DNA of 64,000 bases from Acridotheres tristis. Lineage: Eukaryota > Chordata > Aves > Passeriformes > Sturnidae. Below are positions 1 to 14,600 of the stretch, in pieces (within the stretch, counting starts at the first letter, position 1; each line of letters starts with the position of its first letter). The stretch is taken from positions 16,910,643 through 16,974,642 of the forward strand of contig CM072897.1 in assembly GCA_037013685.1 (NCBI GenBank), in the 5' to 3' direction. The notes below the pieces were generated by a model. It was not told the DNA's origin and searched no databases. It worked only from the letters and a program-made list of their open reading frames with translations. The position numbers were made by a program, and so were the translations under genes.

Positions 1-3000
1 TGGACTTGCCAGTTCTTGCTTTGCTTTGTGAATTCTGGGACACTCAGTGTCCTCACTTTTCATGTAGCACCCCTTCTGTTTTAAACAAACAATGTTCTGG
101 CTCCCCAAATCTTTATTTCCTCACTCTGAGTAACCAGTTTATGTAGGGCCCTGAAACTTTTAAGATGCTTTTTAAGAAAGAAGTGACATCTCCATTTCTC
201 ACTGGCCAGATGTATAGATTTACCAGGACCAAAAATTAGGGAACAAAACCAATCCTAATCTTTTTGTCCTGTTCTTACTGTCACACCTGAAGCTTGGTAT
301 ATGAATAACAAAAAAATGAAGTTTAAATCATGATGGCAAGGCAGTATTGATTGCATGGGACTTTTTTAATAAGCCATTTTTTCAACCTTTTGGATTCTTA
401 AGATGCTGACTTCGGACAAAGTAATTCTTTCTGTCTTTCTCCTGACAGCAATATTCAGTTAAAGTTATTTTGGTTAAAGACATAATTTTCTATGTTTTCT
501 ACACCTACAAACATAGATCATTTACAGGCAGGATAGTTTTTTGCTGTTCTTGGGGGTTCCACTTTGGGGTCAGGGTTTTTTGTGGTTTGTGGAGTTTTGT
601 AAACCAAAATAACTTGTTTTACCTATTAATTGATGCTTTTGATAAGGACCAATCACGTGTCATCTTATATTAAGCACTGGACTTCTGAGAGAAGAATCAA
701 ATTTTTGTATTCGTAAGCCACCTTCTAGATGGGGAAATCTGGTGTTCTTACCCATTAAAGCAGGTGGCAGGGGTTTTTTTCATGTTGTAGAAAGATGTAC
801 ACTGTATGTTCTGGAGACCTGAGGGAAAGGAGAGCTTCAAAGTAGATGAGAAATGCACAATTCTCCCACAGCTGCATTACAAGTTGAGTGAGTGTGGGAT
901 TGGGTCCCTGCGAGGTCACTGCAGCTGTTTCCCTTCCATACCTGGCCCTAGCAGGGCTGTGACATACAGAGCAATTGCTGCCCTGCCATGGAGCTGCAGC
1001 AGGTGACAGCCTGCTCTGGAATCCACACTGGAGCTGGGCGAGCTTCCTGTGGGCTCCCTCTGGTAACTGGGGCTTCAGTTTAATGCCTGGGTCTCCAGAG
1101 TGTGTGCTCTGCCACTCACAGAGGAGACATCTGGCTGGGAGTACCTCTGCTCTCAGGTTGTGCCATCAGTTGTTGTTACAATTGTTGTTGAATTTTGGAA
1201 CCCACACAGATGAGTGAGGTCAAAGGAGAAAAGGATTTGGTTGTGATGCCTGATCTTGGCAGTGCCTCCCCCAGTTTCAGCTGTGAAACTACAGCCGCAG
1301 TGCATGTCTGTTGGCCAGTTTTAATGTTTGCTGCTCTCCAGTTGCATGTTGGCTTGAAAAGAATATGTTTTCTAAGCAACTAAGGTAATGCATTCGTCTT
1401 AGAGACAGGCAATCTATAAATAATCCTTAAAATAAACAAACTTTGCTGTCTGTATCAATAGTACAATTTTAATCTATTTAAAAATTATTTTAGATGAAGC
1501 TTTGTTGCCATCAAGTGTATCTCATCTTACATTTAAAACAGAATGAGAGATAGACCACAAGTTAATTTCTGTGCACTTTCATAATATCTGGATTGTAAGC
1601 TCCAAAATAAATTCTGCAAGGACTCAGACCTTTTAAAGTCGGGCTCTTGTGACATACGATAATTTCACTCATGTCAAGTAGTATTGTTTCTAGTGTTATG
1701 TTGGTTTGTAATCTTGAATTTTATATTGAGTATTTTTGGTGTTTAAAATAATGCATTTCAAAGGTTGCTCAAAGCAATCTGTAAGTTGAATTCTAAACAG
1801 TGAAGTGTGTCAGTGTTCGGGATGTTGCAGTGTCCACACTGAAGCCCTGTGGTGCCCAGTGTGGTGGCAGAACTCACAGGAGCACGGTGTGAACCAGTGA
1901 CTGAAGAGCACTGGATTCACATCTTAGTGTGGTGATCAGATCACACTGTGGGCTATTGAGCTGTAAAAAACATGGATGTTTTAAAGGTTGGTCTAATTCT
2001 GTTGATTATAAATTGTATTCTGAATCCCTTGTTCTCTTTTAAGTAAAAAATAGCTTATCTTAAGAAAGGAAGCTTCGGGTGGCAGTTGTGCTGTAGCTGA
2101 GGGGACACGTGCTGGAGGAAGTGGCAGATTGCTTGGCACCCTGAGCATTGAGCTGATCTTGATCATAAGTCTAAAGGCTTTAGGAGCAGGAAACTGCCTT
2201 ATGTTACACATGGCATTCTCGTTCTTTATTGCCTTACCTATTTTAGCCATTTGTATATATTTGTTTTGCTAGTGTCTAAACTTCCAGAGCCTTTCTGTTT
2301 TAACAGCTTCTAAGGTGCAGGGCCCTGCTCTGTGCCTCAGTGTGTGGAGCACTGGTACTGGGTTCTTTGTGTGGGTGAAGAGGGAGATGAAGAAAGGCCA
2401 GTTAACCTGAAGGAGCTTTTTCAGCCCGCTCAAGGTTACTAGTGTGTTGTGGATTCTTGTGGGCTGCCCAGAAAGAATAGAATAGTTTGTTCCTTTAAGT
2501 TGTGAAAGAGTAACTAGAAGTGGTTGCACTTGTATTTCATTCTAAAATAATTCATTTTACAGCTTTTGAAAAACTGTTGACCTTTACCCTGATGAGGTGT
2601 TTCGTGTTAGTCTGCTGTATTTTTGAATGGGTGCAATAAAAGACTACTGCCTGTTTATTTACCTACTGATACAAGACATTGCTGAGATCATCTGAAGATT
2701 CTTTGCAGATGTTACTAGGCACTAAAGTTAAACGTTCAAGTTCAAAATTATTAGACTTTGTTCTTTTGTATGAGGCTGTATGACACACTGGTATGTGCAA
2801 GGGTTCTCTACCCCACCTTTTACAGTGATCTTGACTCCTACTTTGTCCTTTTTAATTTTTACTATAATTATTCTAGGAGGATTAATTTAAAAGCAAATTT
2901 CTGAAGCTTCATTTGTCTGGCTTTGAGACAGTATACTGATGCAGCACCAGGAAACTTTCTCTTGAAAACCACATAAAAAATAATTGTGTATTTAATCCAA

Positions 3001-3099
3001 ACCCTGTTATAGCTCCTGCTGAGAACAACAAAAAAAGGAGTAATCTCTGGATAAGCTTGTGGGGAAAATCTGTGGGAACAAATTGATATCCCTTAGCTG

Positions 3100-3141
<42 letters not shown>

Positions 3142-6100
3142 AGAACAAGTTTCTGGAGTACTGATGTGTAAGTCTGTCCATGGAAGATGATGAAACTCTC
3201 GAGCTCTGTCCCTGTGTGTCCTCACACAGCTGGATCAGTGCTGGTAGGTGGTGTGTGTCGCCGGGTGGTGGCAGGGGTGTGTGACAGGGCTCTCAGCCCC
3301 TCGGAGTGTGATGGCAGTGCCCTGGAGCAGCTGCTGTGTCTCCAGGCTGCTGCTGGTGCTCTCAGGCCTTGGCAGGATGAGCAGGACAGTACAGATGCAG
3401 CAGCTGTGCCATGGGAGCTCTGCTGGTTCCCAGCTCTCCTGTGCAGCTTCAGCCACTTGCTGTTCACAAGATGCACAGCCTGTAGGGACAAATATTTTCT
3501 GAGCAATTCTCTCCCAGGATTCAGCAAACTGAAGGTGAACCATATTGATTTTCAGTTGTGTGCCTCTTCTCACTTCCTTTTTTTTTGACAGTAAGTTAAA
3601 AATCTACTTGCTTGGTTCAAAGTTGCTTTTAATTCACTGAACCCAAGTGACTGCAGAAAACATTTTCCTTTCTTTTTGTGTATCTTATGATTCTTATATG
3701 TCTTGCAGTAAAGAATTTTTAAGATGTTCTCTTTTTCCAGCTCGGCCCGTTGAAAAAAAAAAAATCAAAACCCTTCAACCTCACATATCAACCAAGTTGG
3801 CTAGACAGGACCAATACTGTAAAGTTGCATCAAGCCTAGCTCGAAATTTGATGCATAAATTCCAAATTTTCCCATGCTGATTTGCTCAGAAGGGTAACAA
3901 GACTTTGTACCTTGACTCCTTCCCCCATCCTCTTTATTGGGTCTATCCCAGTGTATGTCCAGTGGCGGTGAGTACCACCAAGTTCTGTTTATCGTGGAAT
4001 TCCATTTTTTAAAAAAAAAGTTTTATTTCCATTTCATTCTTCCATTCTTACTTCAAAGGAGTAAGGTAAGATTTAGACAAATAGGAAGAAAAGTTCTTTA
4101 AGAGGGTGAAGCTTTTATTATATGCAGGTCATGCAAAACAGTTCCCTTTCTGTTTTAATAAACTGTGTTGCATCTTTATGTTCTTTGGTGGATGGGACTA
4201 AAATAAGGTTTTTCTAAGAAGCTAATATGGTGTTAATTTTTTCCCAGCTTCTTTGCCAATTTTTGTGTTCACTGACTTCTTAAAATTACTTTGGCTTATA
4301 TATTAAATAAAACCAAAACGTAAACAAATTAAAATGCCAGTACATTGAATACTTAAAAAAAAAAAAAAAGTATTGATTTGTTAGAGATGGAGCAATACTC
4401 TGCTGGGGTAGTGCTGTCAGAGATTGATTGTTTATTTACATCCTGAATGGTGCTGAATTCCTGTCTGATTTCTTGCTATAGCTGCACACATAAGGTCCTG
4501 CTGCTGCAAACTAGTGTTGAGCCATGTGAAAAATTAACTTAAAATATTGGTGAATTGGGAAATAAAGATTAAGAATTCCAGTATTTGCTTGCCAGTGGCA
4601 GGATTTTTTGTTTCAGTTTGGTTTTTTATGCTAATTTATATAAGTTTCTTTTCTGTCTGCCTTTTACTGCTTGGAGAAAACATTCAAAAACATGACCCTT
4701 CCCAGAAGCATTTTGCTGAGCAGACCGAAGTCCCAAGGAACCTTTACCTTCAAGAATTATTTTCTGGTACAGTTGGAACAGTTTACTGGCTCCAACCAGA
4801 ATACTTCTGTTTGGTTTCTTTGTGCTGTCGCATTTTCTGCAACAGCAGTTCTGTTGAAAAGAAGAAACGAGACAATCTGTCCAGGCAGTGGTACTATTTA
4901 GGGAAAAAGTTGTAGTGGAGTCCTAGATAACAGATACTGTAGCATGAGGAACCTGAGATATTGGCTCTGATGGCTACAGGGTTAAAATCAGGCTGAGGGG
5001 AGAACAAAAGAGTAACAGTGATGCCCTGAGAGTAAGCTACTGTTCTGAAAACTAATGTATCAAAATGAACTTTTTCAGCCTCCCTGCTCAGTTTGTCCTT
5101 CCATTCCTGTCAGAATTGTGTCGGGCTGGGTTGTTAAGGTTCGTGGTAGAAAACCATTGGTACTGGAGCTGGAAAAGGAGCTGTTCCATATGTGCTGCTG
5201 GGCAGTCCTGGATGTTTACTGTTGTGCTATTGGGAGCTCTTTCTAATGTTTCACAATGTCTCTTTAAAATTATTGCATTGCAGCTTAATTATGGATAAAA
5301 TCTGCCCAGGTAGGTTGGAATTAGAAGAAATATAGCTGGGATGTGGAATAGGTAGTGGTAGAAGAGCTTTGGGATATGAGACTGTTATGGCTTCTTGGCT
5401 TAAACCAAAAGAGGCCAGTCCCCCTGGCCTGTGGCATCTGGCTGTGTGTCACTGACCAGGCATGCCCTGAGTTTTATTAATTTTGCAGAGCAATGAAAGG
5501 TACACACAGCAACATACAACTCCCAAGTTTTCTGTGAGAGTCTTCGTGTGGCACTAATGATGCTGCCCAGTGCATTCTTAGACAGTTTTATTGGAAGCTA
5601 TGGAAGCAGATCCCTCAGTAAAGTGAGGAGAGAGGATGCATCCATGGCCTATAGTTAGCAAGGATCTGGAAAGCATTTGGAAGAACAATAAGCCTTCAGC
5701 TACTTTTACCCAGTGCTGCAAGGGCAATGCAAGCAATTACAGCCCTAACTAATGTGCAGTTCAGATTGCACATTCTGGGTTTTATCCTTGTGGAATGCAG
5801 GTTTGTGATTCCTGCAACAAATGCTTCTGTAGAGCTCTGATCTAATATCTACTGGCATGCTAGGTGGGCACCAGTGTCAGACTTTCACATGACAACTCTA
5901 CTTTAGCAGGTAAAAATGATTATCCTGTTAGCATTTTGACTCTTAAGAATCAGTCTGAGTCTGTGTTTTCTAAAACTTAACTTAAGATAGACATCCAAAT
6001 GTTTCTGGGCTTTTTCTCCCTATTGGAAGAACAGCATTTCCTGTTGCATTTTAAAACTTCAAGCTGTGTGTTCCTTTGCAAGCAAACTTTAATTCTCAAA

Positions 6101-8562
6101 TGACTCCTCTTTATTTGGCCGAAGTAACTTTTCAAACTTTTGTATCCCAGTGTATGACCGTGCAAAAGCAGAATGGATTAACAACAGCAATCTTCTGTCA
6201 AGAGTTAGTGTTGAAATGCTGTAGTTGTTGGAGTGTTTTCTATGTGTAATTTGGATGTAGCTGTAAGCAGCTGGTGGTTTGTGCTTAGCCATGCAAGAGC
6301 ACTTGCACGGAAGTGGTAGCACATGTTACCAGGCTTGCTCCGAATGTCTCACCGCTTCCTCTTAGTGAAGTGAAAGAACAAAAGAAACATCAGTTTCTAG
6401 TTCATTTTAACCTCCAAAAAGTTACAGTTGCAGAGGTACTTACAGCCTTTCCTTTTATATTCTTCTTTTAGCTTTGAAATGAATCTTTGAGAATTTTGGT
6501 GAAGTTCATACTAGAAATCTTAAGTTCTGAGAAGATATTTTTTGTGCACGTCCTGACTTTTAGAAGTCATCAAAGGAGTGGTTGTGAAAATCATTTCAGT
6601 GCTGCAAGGGAAATGAGTAACCACAAGAAACCAGTCTGTGCAAGACCTGGATTGGTGCACAGGGGAAGCTCGGGCTGCAGTCAGGAGTCCTTCTCAGAAA
6701 GCCACCCCAACAGGAGGCTGTCACTCGTGTCTGGGCTTCAGCAGCTCACAGTACAGGCAGAATTCTCTTTACACCACACCAGCCTCTCAATCTAGTTTTC
6801 CTGATAGTTGTTTCATAAGGCTTCAGGCCTAGACACAATTGAACTTTTTAAACCGATTTAATTTGCTTTTGCCATGATAAAATGCTCTTTCCAGAGAAAT
6901 CCATATTTGTGCTTTATAACCTTTGAGGCCAAAACAAAATTATTCAGAACAAAGGTTATTTGTTTTCAGATCTGAATACAATTATCTGTGATTTCAGCAG
7001 CTGTGATTGCACCTACTTAGGAGAAAAATCTTTACAACAAGGGAGGCTATATCCTCTCCAATGTAAAATGGAAACACTTGCCAAACTTGCCTTACATAGA
7101 GATCTTTTTGAAAGTGCATATAATTCTCATGTAATTTTTAGAAGTGTGAATTAATGAAAGTATCTTTTTTCCTGTAAATCTGCCAGTGGATCTTCTGAAA
7201 TTGCAATTGTACTAGTAAACATAGCATTTCAAATTGATGCAATTAATTTTATATGTTATTTAAATGCTGATGTGATATTTTTGCTCATAATTTGTATTCT
7301 AACTAATGAGCTGAGCTATGTATCCATGGCACATTAAGTGGCCGAAACTTGTTATTTTCAATATATTAAAACAGTAATACTGTGTGTGAGAAGAATGAAA
7401 TTCAAATAAGTAATGAACATTTATATTTCATATTCAGTTTCTACTGTGGTGTAGTATAAACTCCCATAGCTTCCTGTTTAACGGATGGATGAATTCTTAA
7501 AGCTAGAAACAGCATTTTTCCAGTTAAGATACCCTTGATAATTGTCAATTAAGTTATATTTTAAGAAACTTTATTTAATTTCTTCTAACTTACCCCCATC
7601 TTTTATGAACTACATCTAAGTATCAGGTTTAAGATACAGTGAAGAAAAAGTGGGCCATTTGTTTCCAAACCAGTTCATTTGGGGGGGTACTGTCACAGGA
7701 TTGAAAAATCTGGCAGTCATGTAGTAGTGAGGCTTGAGCAGTCTCAATTTGACTTGTGTAGTAGTACAGATATAGAGATCCAAAAGTGAAAGTAGTTAGG
7801 ATTAAGGCTACTCTGTTTGGAAATCCATGTCACTCCTCTAAAACTTAAAAAGACATTATTAAGCTCTTCTGAATTAATTTTTTTCAATCTTTCTTAAAAC
7901 CTATGGCTTAAAATCTGAAATTTATTTTCCAAATCAATCTGAGAACTGATGGGTACCATGTGGAAGTATAAAGGGGGAAAGAAGTGTTTTCTTGATACAT
8001 TTTGGAGCTTCCTAGAAAATCTTATTTGTTCCCAAATGAGTATTCTTGAAAAAAGGAGTCTTATATATTCTGTATTGTATTTACCATTTACTGTGATACC
8101 TGATTAGACTGCATCAAAAATCAGTTTTTAGAAGCAGATGCTGGCTTTGAAAGGGAGCTAAGGGGTCACAGGATGTATTTTTAACTCTGAGCCAGAGGTA
8201 TCAGGGAATTAACTTAAACTGCAGGGACTAATCAGATGTTGAGGAGAAATACACATTCATACTAGTGACCTTATTGGTGTAAAATGGAAGGATTTGGAGA
8301 TCAAGTCTTCCTCTGATGATCTTGACTAACTAGTAGTAAGTCTGAGTTTGGCCTGGTTTCACTGTGCAGAATAGTTTATCCTTGCCATGGTGGATTTAGC
8401 TGAAAACCTTTGTGTATTCTCAGCACTTCCAAATGTGTGGAAGAAATGGCAGCTTCAGAATAATTCTTTTGACTAAGTTTGCTCATACTAAATGGCCAGA
8501 AGGAAACTGAACACTTCCTTTTCATTAACTGTAAAACTAAGGAGTATCTCTTTCTCTGGCAG
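1..8562 (+). other. RAB8B: RAB8B intron 1 (3' part)
   Basis: This stretch lies upstream of the first RAB8B exon in the window. RAB8B exon 1, which encodes about residues 1-42 with the P-loop and switch I, must lie before position 1, so all of this is inferred to be intron 1. It is AT-rich and holds only short chance ORFs. Two moderately GC-rich patches (about 890-1180 and 3190-3500) show no splice-bounded coding exon that I recognise. A TA dinucleotide repeat sits at 3101-3137. I saw no other gene on either strand. Confidence 0.7.
3101..3137. repeat. (TA)n microsatellite
   Basis: An uninterrupted TA dinucleotide run of about 18 units in RAB8B intron 1. It is likely to be length-polymorphic. 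Confidence 0.95.
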
Positions 8563-8623
8563 GAATCGACTTTAAAATCAGAACAATAGAATTAGATGGA
8601 AAGAAAATCAAGCTACAAATATG
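8563..8623 (+). CDS. RAB8B: RAB8B exon 2
   Basis: A 61-bp exon between a TCTCTGGCAG acceptor and a GTAAGTA donor. It completes the Gly42 codon, encodes [19 protein letters not shown] and ends two bases into Trp62. Confidence 0.97.
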
Positions 8624-11600
8624 GTAAGTATTCCAAAATAATTCAGGTTTTCAGTGACTTGAATTCACTTTGAAAAAGAATACTTCATGGCTTTTGAGCT
8701 TCCATGTACCAGAAGTTTCATACCTTTTATTCATTGACTGTTCATAAGGTTTATGCTTTTTTCTGGCTTGCCCTTGGAGTGGTTCTGCTTCAGTAGCACT
8801 GGAAATGGCCTATTCACATGCAAGCATTACAGCAATATCCTATTTTATCAAAAGCTGTCCTCTTAAATGTGTTTTTAGCTTTAGTGTGGAGGAGAAATAT
8901 TAACCCAATAGCTGTAAGTTAAAATATGCAAGCCAATAAAATGTAATCTCTGGTACTTTGATACCTGGTTGTACTCACCAAGGCACAGGTGAGTGATAAT
9001 GCTCCCACTCCTTGAATGGTGGCTTAGTAGAAACTGAGTCTCCTGAGGAGGTGCAGTGCCAGAAGTGGCTGATAAATTTTTTCTGTCTGTAATATAGGTT
9101 AAAAAAGCTGGGTTTTGTCAGGCCTTTGGGGTTCAGCTCTCCCAAGGTGTGACTGGTATCCAAACACTTGTGTCTGCTGGTTCACTCACAGACAGGTGCT
9201 GCTTTCAAGTCACCCAGGACAAAGCACCAGCACACTGAGGTGTAGTGGCTTACCCTGTATGTGACAGTGCACTATCCTGAAATATTTTATTGATGCGTGT
9301 TTTAATTTCTGTTTAAGACAGGACTTGGATGCATCAGAGCTTTTTTTTTTTTTTTTTTAATTACTGGAGGCCAGGCTGTGTAGTGCTGAGTTTTATTGCT
9401 TGCATGAAAACTGGAGTGGTTTTGTGCCATGTTTCTGGTGCTGCTCTAACTGCTGATGTCAGGGGAGTTGCTTGGGAGTGAGGAAACTGCTGAGGGCTGA
9501 AGAAATTTGTGCAAGCAGCCAAAGGTGTGTTTTTCCTAATGAACAAGTATCAATGCATTGTTACTGTCTTTAATAAGACATCTCTAACTACAGATGAGTG
9601 TTACACAAATCCTTTTTTTTTCACTGATTTGTAGGGATACAGCAGGCCAGGAGAGATTCCGCACAATCACAACAGCTTACTACAGAGGAGCCATGGTGAG
9701 TGCTCACCCTACAAAAACCCTAAACACAACTAATGGAACTAGTTTGCTGTTCCTAAGTTTGGGTTGTGCAAGTCTTCCACTGAAGGACTGGATAATTGTG
9801 ACTTGAGATGTGGGGAATTAAGTTCGTGGTTTGGTAGGGGGTTTACTGTTTTTGTTTTCCTTTTTAAAATGTGCTGGTACTTGGTCTAGGCCAGTTTTTT
9901 TGTGATGAAACTTCCAGCCCTATTGTCTTTTTTAATACAATTATATTTTCTGCAGATTTTAATAAAACAAGTTACCAAGCTTTAATCAGATAGGTTTGGG
10001 TTTTTTTAAATGCAGTTAACCCTTTTAAACACTCAAGGTGTTTCAAAAACGGATAATGAATTATTTTAATATTAAAAGTGTGTTTCACTGAATTGCTTTT
10101 TCTTCAGCCAGTAGAGAATGCTGTCTGGGCTAGAAATACAATCACCTGCAACACCTACTGTTACATTTTCCTCCACTGAGAGTGACCTGGAGTCAGATAA
10201 TTGACTTAGAGCCTCCACCCTTGTGGTACAACTCTTGGAATGCTTCTTAATGCTATATTTTATGTTGGGCCACTTAATATTGACTTGCTGGTTACTCCCT
10301 GTGCTGCTGTTTTAGGTTCTTGCTGGTTTGTATGAACAGATCTGTGACATTGATAGGCTGTGGGTCCAAATAACCACTGTTACAGAACACAGGGAGAAAT
10401 AATAATTTATTAGCTCTGTATTAGAGCTCTCCAGTGCTTAAAAAGGCTTTGGCAGTGACCTGGACTTCTCCCCAGTCCATGGCCAAGGACTTCTGTTTGT
10501 CCTATGAGGAATGATTGGAAAGGCCTTAGGAAATGGAGGTGAACTTTGCAATCTGTCCTTAATGCAGTGGCTCTGTGGTGTCCCATGCTTTGTTAACTGT
10601 TGAGATCCCATGCCAGGGTAGGTACAGAACTGTTGGAAAGAGCTGAACCTTCTGGGAGAGCCTCAGGGGTGAAAGTGTCTGATTGGAGCTGACAGATTTG
10701 ATATCCTGGACTGCTTAAAGCATCTAAATATGACTTTAACCATAGAGTCCTGGTTGCTGGTGTCGTAGAATTTCTAAAGTTGCCCTGACTACAGGCAAAT
10801 AATTAAAAGCTTTGTATAGGTGGTAGGTTTGACCTCTAAAAGTGGCAAAAACTGTTAAAAAGTAATATATTGGGTAAATTCCAAGCCATGGCTTAATACC
10901 TTGAGAAAAGACTTATTCACCTATAATCCTGTGTTGAAATTTTTTGGAACTATAATTAAAACTACAGCATACATCAAAAGCCAACCAATAGTACTAGCTC
11001 ATCTAACTAGATTTTCCTAACTTTATTTAGGGAATTATGCTGGTGTATGACATCACAAATGAAAAGTCTTTTGACAACATAAAAAATTGGATAAGAAACA
11101 TAGAGGAGGTAAGTGCTTTGTTCCATCTTATGAATTCCCCTGGACAAATTAAAATCAAGTAATTGCTCACTTCCATTTCAGTAGCCAACATATGTGGCCA
11201 TGCACCATTTACAAGTGTGTACTGTTACATTTCCAGAATAGCCAAATGCCTGTGTATGTGTGCAACCTGCTATAGAGCTCATGGCACACATTTGATCTAT
11301 TATAGTACATGGGCAAATGTAATCTAGGAGTACTTATTCCAGCCTATTTTAATATTTTAATTGCTTGTTTCAAGAGTCAGCTTCTCTCAGTAATACCTTC
11401 ACATTAGATAATTTCTCTAAAATAAAATACTCCTTTGTGGAGGAGTTTGACACACAAGTTTCTATTCAACAATGATGCACTTTGTTCCTGAGAGATTACT
11501 TTTTCTTCTTCCAGCATGCCTCTTCAGATGTAGAAAGAATGATTTTGGGTAACAAATGTGATATGAATGAAAAAAGACAAGTCTCAAAAGAAAAAGGGGA

Positions 11601-14600
11601 GAAGGTAAGATTTGGAAACTCACCCTATTTAGAATCCTACTTCTTCTAGGATTCTAGCTTCTGGATGTTTTGTATGTTTTAGGCATGTGAGAGAGAATGG
11701 GTCTCAAATCTCTTGTTTCAGAAACTTTTATATGTATAGGATGCCAGGTTTGGGTTTTTTTATTTTTAAATAGCACTTAACTGTCTTCAGATTTGAATAA
11801 ACTTAATGGTTTAAACTGTTGTCTTGAGGGCAAGGTCCTGTAAAGAATGTTGACCTTTGCTATAGCATGAAGTATTCTAGATCTCAATATAAAATTTTCT
11901 GTATAATTTGACCACGTTGTCCTCAATGCACCGTGGTGGTTTCTTATTCTTGTTACAAGTGCTGTTACTAAAGCTTAAATAATTACTTAGTTGTTCTACA
12001 GAACAAACAAGTGAGGAAGAATACTACAAAATCTGTCATGTACAGCTGGAGTAATCTAGCTGTTGGTAACACATCTTATGGGATGATTGTATTGTAGTTA
12101 TCATTAACATATCAATAAAGATTCTACACTAATGTTCTTTGTATTTTGGTGAGAAATTAATGTATTTGTTTTGTTTTGACTTTATGTGAGGGTATAAGTT
12201 CTAATACTTTGTCTAATTGTCTTTAATGTTCTTACAAGAGAAAATAGAAATGAAGCTTGCTTATTTGGGTTTTTAAAGCTTGTTGTAGCATACAGTGTTT
12301 TTTCTATTATGAACCTATTGTGAACTGATGTGTGAAACATTACTTTTACAAAGGAACTTCAAAACCACTGAAAAACTTTAACCTCTCTTCCAGTTAGCAA
12401 TTGATTATGGAATCAAATTTTTGGAGACAAGTGCAAAATCCAGCATAAATGTGGAAGAGGTAAGAGATGGGTGCTACACTTGGGTGTTTCTTGAATTACA
12501 TTAGTGGAGGTATGCTCCCTGATCTGCTGGGCTTTCTCACCTGACCTGGGACCAACTGTGTCCCAACTCTGCTCCTGGGTCTACTGCTACCATCCAACTG
12601 TTTCTGGTTTTCTGGTGGTGTCTGGGAGTGTTTTAAAAATGGATGTTAACAGAGTGATTTACTCTTACTGTAGCAAACATTTGCTTTAGATGTCTGTGCC
12701 TTGCTACTTAAATTTCAACTCTTTTTGGATAACGAATAGGTTTAATTTTAGAACAGTGCCTTGTGCAGGAAATGGGATTCTTTACTTTCAGGATAACATG
12801 CTACTGTATCACAGAACCTTCAGGTTACTACTAAATACATGCTGTGCAGGTGAGGCTGAAAATTTGTGTATTAACTTGGAACACCAGGTCATAAGCTCAT
12901 GTTAGAGGAGGAAGAGGACTCACAATACTATTTATAGATTTGTAATCTGTTTTCCTGCAAATAAATTTTGTGCTAAACCCACAAAATCTCTATGAGAGTT
13001 TAAGGAAATAGAGTCAGAAGGAAGAGTGGCCCAGGTCCAGTCTATCTTACTATAAATCACTCTTGTCATCTCAGGAAGGGTGGGGCGAGGATCTGAGTTG
13101 TACGAGAAGTGTGGTCAAAAAAAAAAAAACCTGTATCAAAAGCCAGTTAAATTAAGATTTACTCATCCAACAATGTGGACTTGTGTTGTCCTTATACCTA
13201 ATAATTTAAGTCTTTCTAGGGGAGACCCTTTAAAAGTCTTGCAAATACCTACTTAATTCAGCTCATGTACCTGACAAATCAACTAGAAACTGAAGACATT
13301 GTTACTTTCAAATAACAAGAGGGATGTTGTGCCAGCCAGGTGTGGGTTTTTTTTCTGATTACAGGGTGATTGTTGTACAGGATAAAGTTAGAATGGCATC
13401 ATGCTGCCCCTAGAGTAGCTTGACCTGATTTTCACGGTGTCTTTGTGATTCTTAGAGCAGACACTGGAAGTGGGACCATGAGGAGTCAATACCAGAGTGG
13501 ATACCTGAGTTCCTCTGGAGGGTTGACTCGTTCTGTCATGACAAGGCAGTTTCGTTTTAACCCCTGCATGTCATGAAATGCACAACAGTAGTTTGTACTT
13601 ACTCCAAAATGTTTGGCTCTCTGAATATTTTTTTTTAATTGTCACATGAATAGTGAAGAAAGCACTAAAAAATGCAGCTGGTTTAGGCATTTGGCAATCA
13701 CTAATGATTTAGTTTACAATTGTGGTATTTTTGGGATCAGAAGTGAATTAATTTATTTGTTGTGATTTGTTTACATTAAATGAGTGTCTGTCTTTGGTTA
13801 TATTCCAAACACAATGAGAGGGGAAGTGTTTATACTTCTTGTATTCTGGAACTGTTCTTTGATTATTAGGGTCTCCAGATAGCCTAAAGCCTTGCTTTTC
13901 CCTGCTCCTGGAGAATTGCTGTATTTTCCTGCTACAGAAGTTTCTTTGCTCCTTCATACATTGAAATCTGAGATGCTGAGATTTGCCAGAGTAATAATTC
14001 ATGGGTTTTTGGTTTTAATAGAGATATTGGAAGCCTTATGGAACAGCCTTATAGATAATCCAGGAGTAAAGCCTTTGGAGGACAGAAAGCAAGCTAACTT
14101 TAATGTGAATTCCCAAGCTTGCCCTTCTCAAAGCTCTCTGGGTTCCTAATTGTGATGCATAGTTCAGTTTAGGGGAGGAAATAAAAACAGGATTAGTATA
14201 TGCAGCCTTGTCTTCATCTGATTTTTCTTTCTCCCCCCAGAGGCATGCTATGGGAAGGTCTGTTCACTTGCTTCAAAGATTGGCGAGATGGAAACTAAAA
14301 ATAAATATTTTTTTCTTCTAAAGCATGTTTACTAAAGTTCTAAATATACAGATATTGTATGTAGAGTGTCTTGCAACTCAAAGTGCTTCTAGTAACCTAC
14401 AGAACACTCTATTGTTAATGTGTCTGGCTATTCCAAGTTTATCATATCCTTAATATGTCTTGTGACTAACTCTTTTTGTTTTTTCTTTATTTCCACTCCT
14501 CACCAGGCGTTTTTCACACTTGCACGAGACATTATGACAAAGCTCAACAGAAAAATGGTTTGTATTTCCAATTATTGTACAAACTAGATACAGTGAGAGG

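Noticed and set aside
890..1180. GC-richer patch in RAB8B intron 1 as an exon
   Set aside because: Short open frames only, with no paired splice sites giving a recognisable protein.
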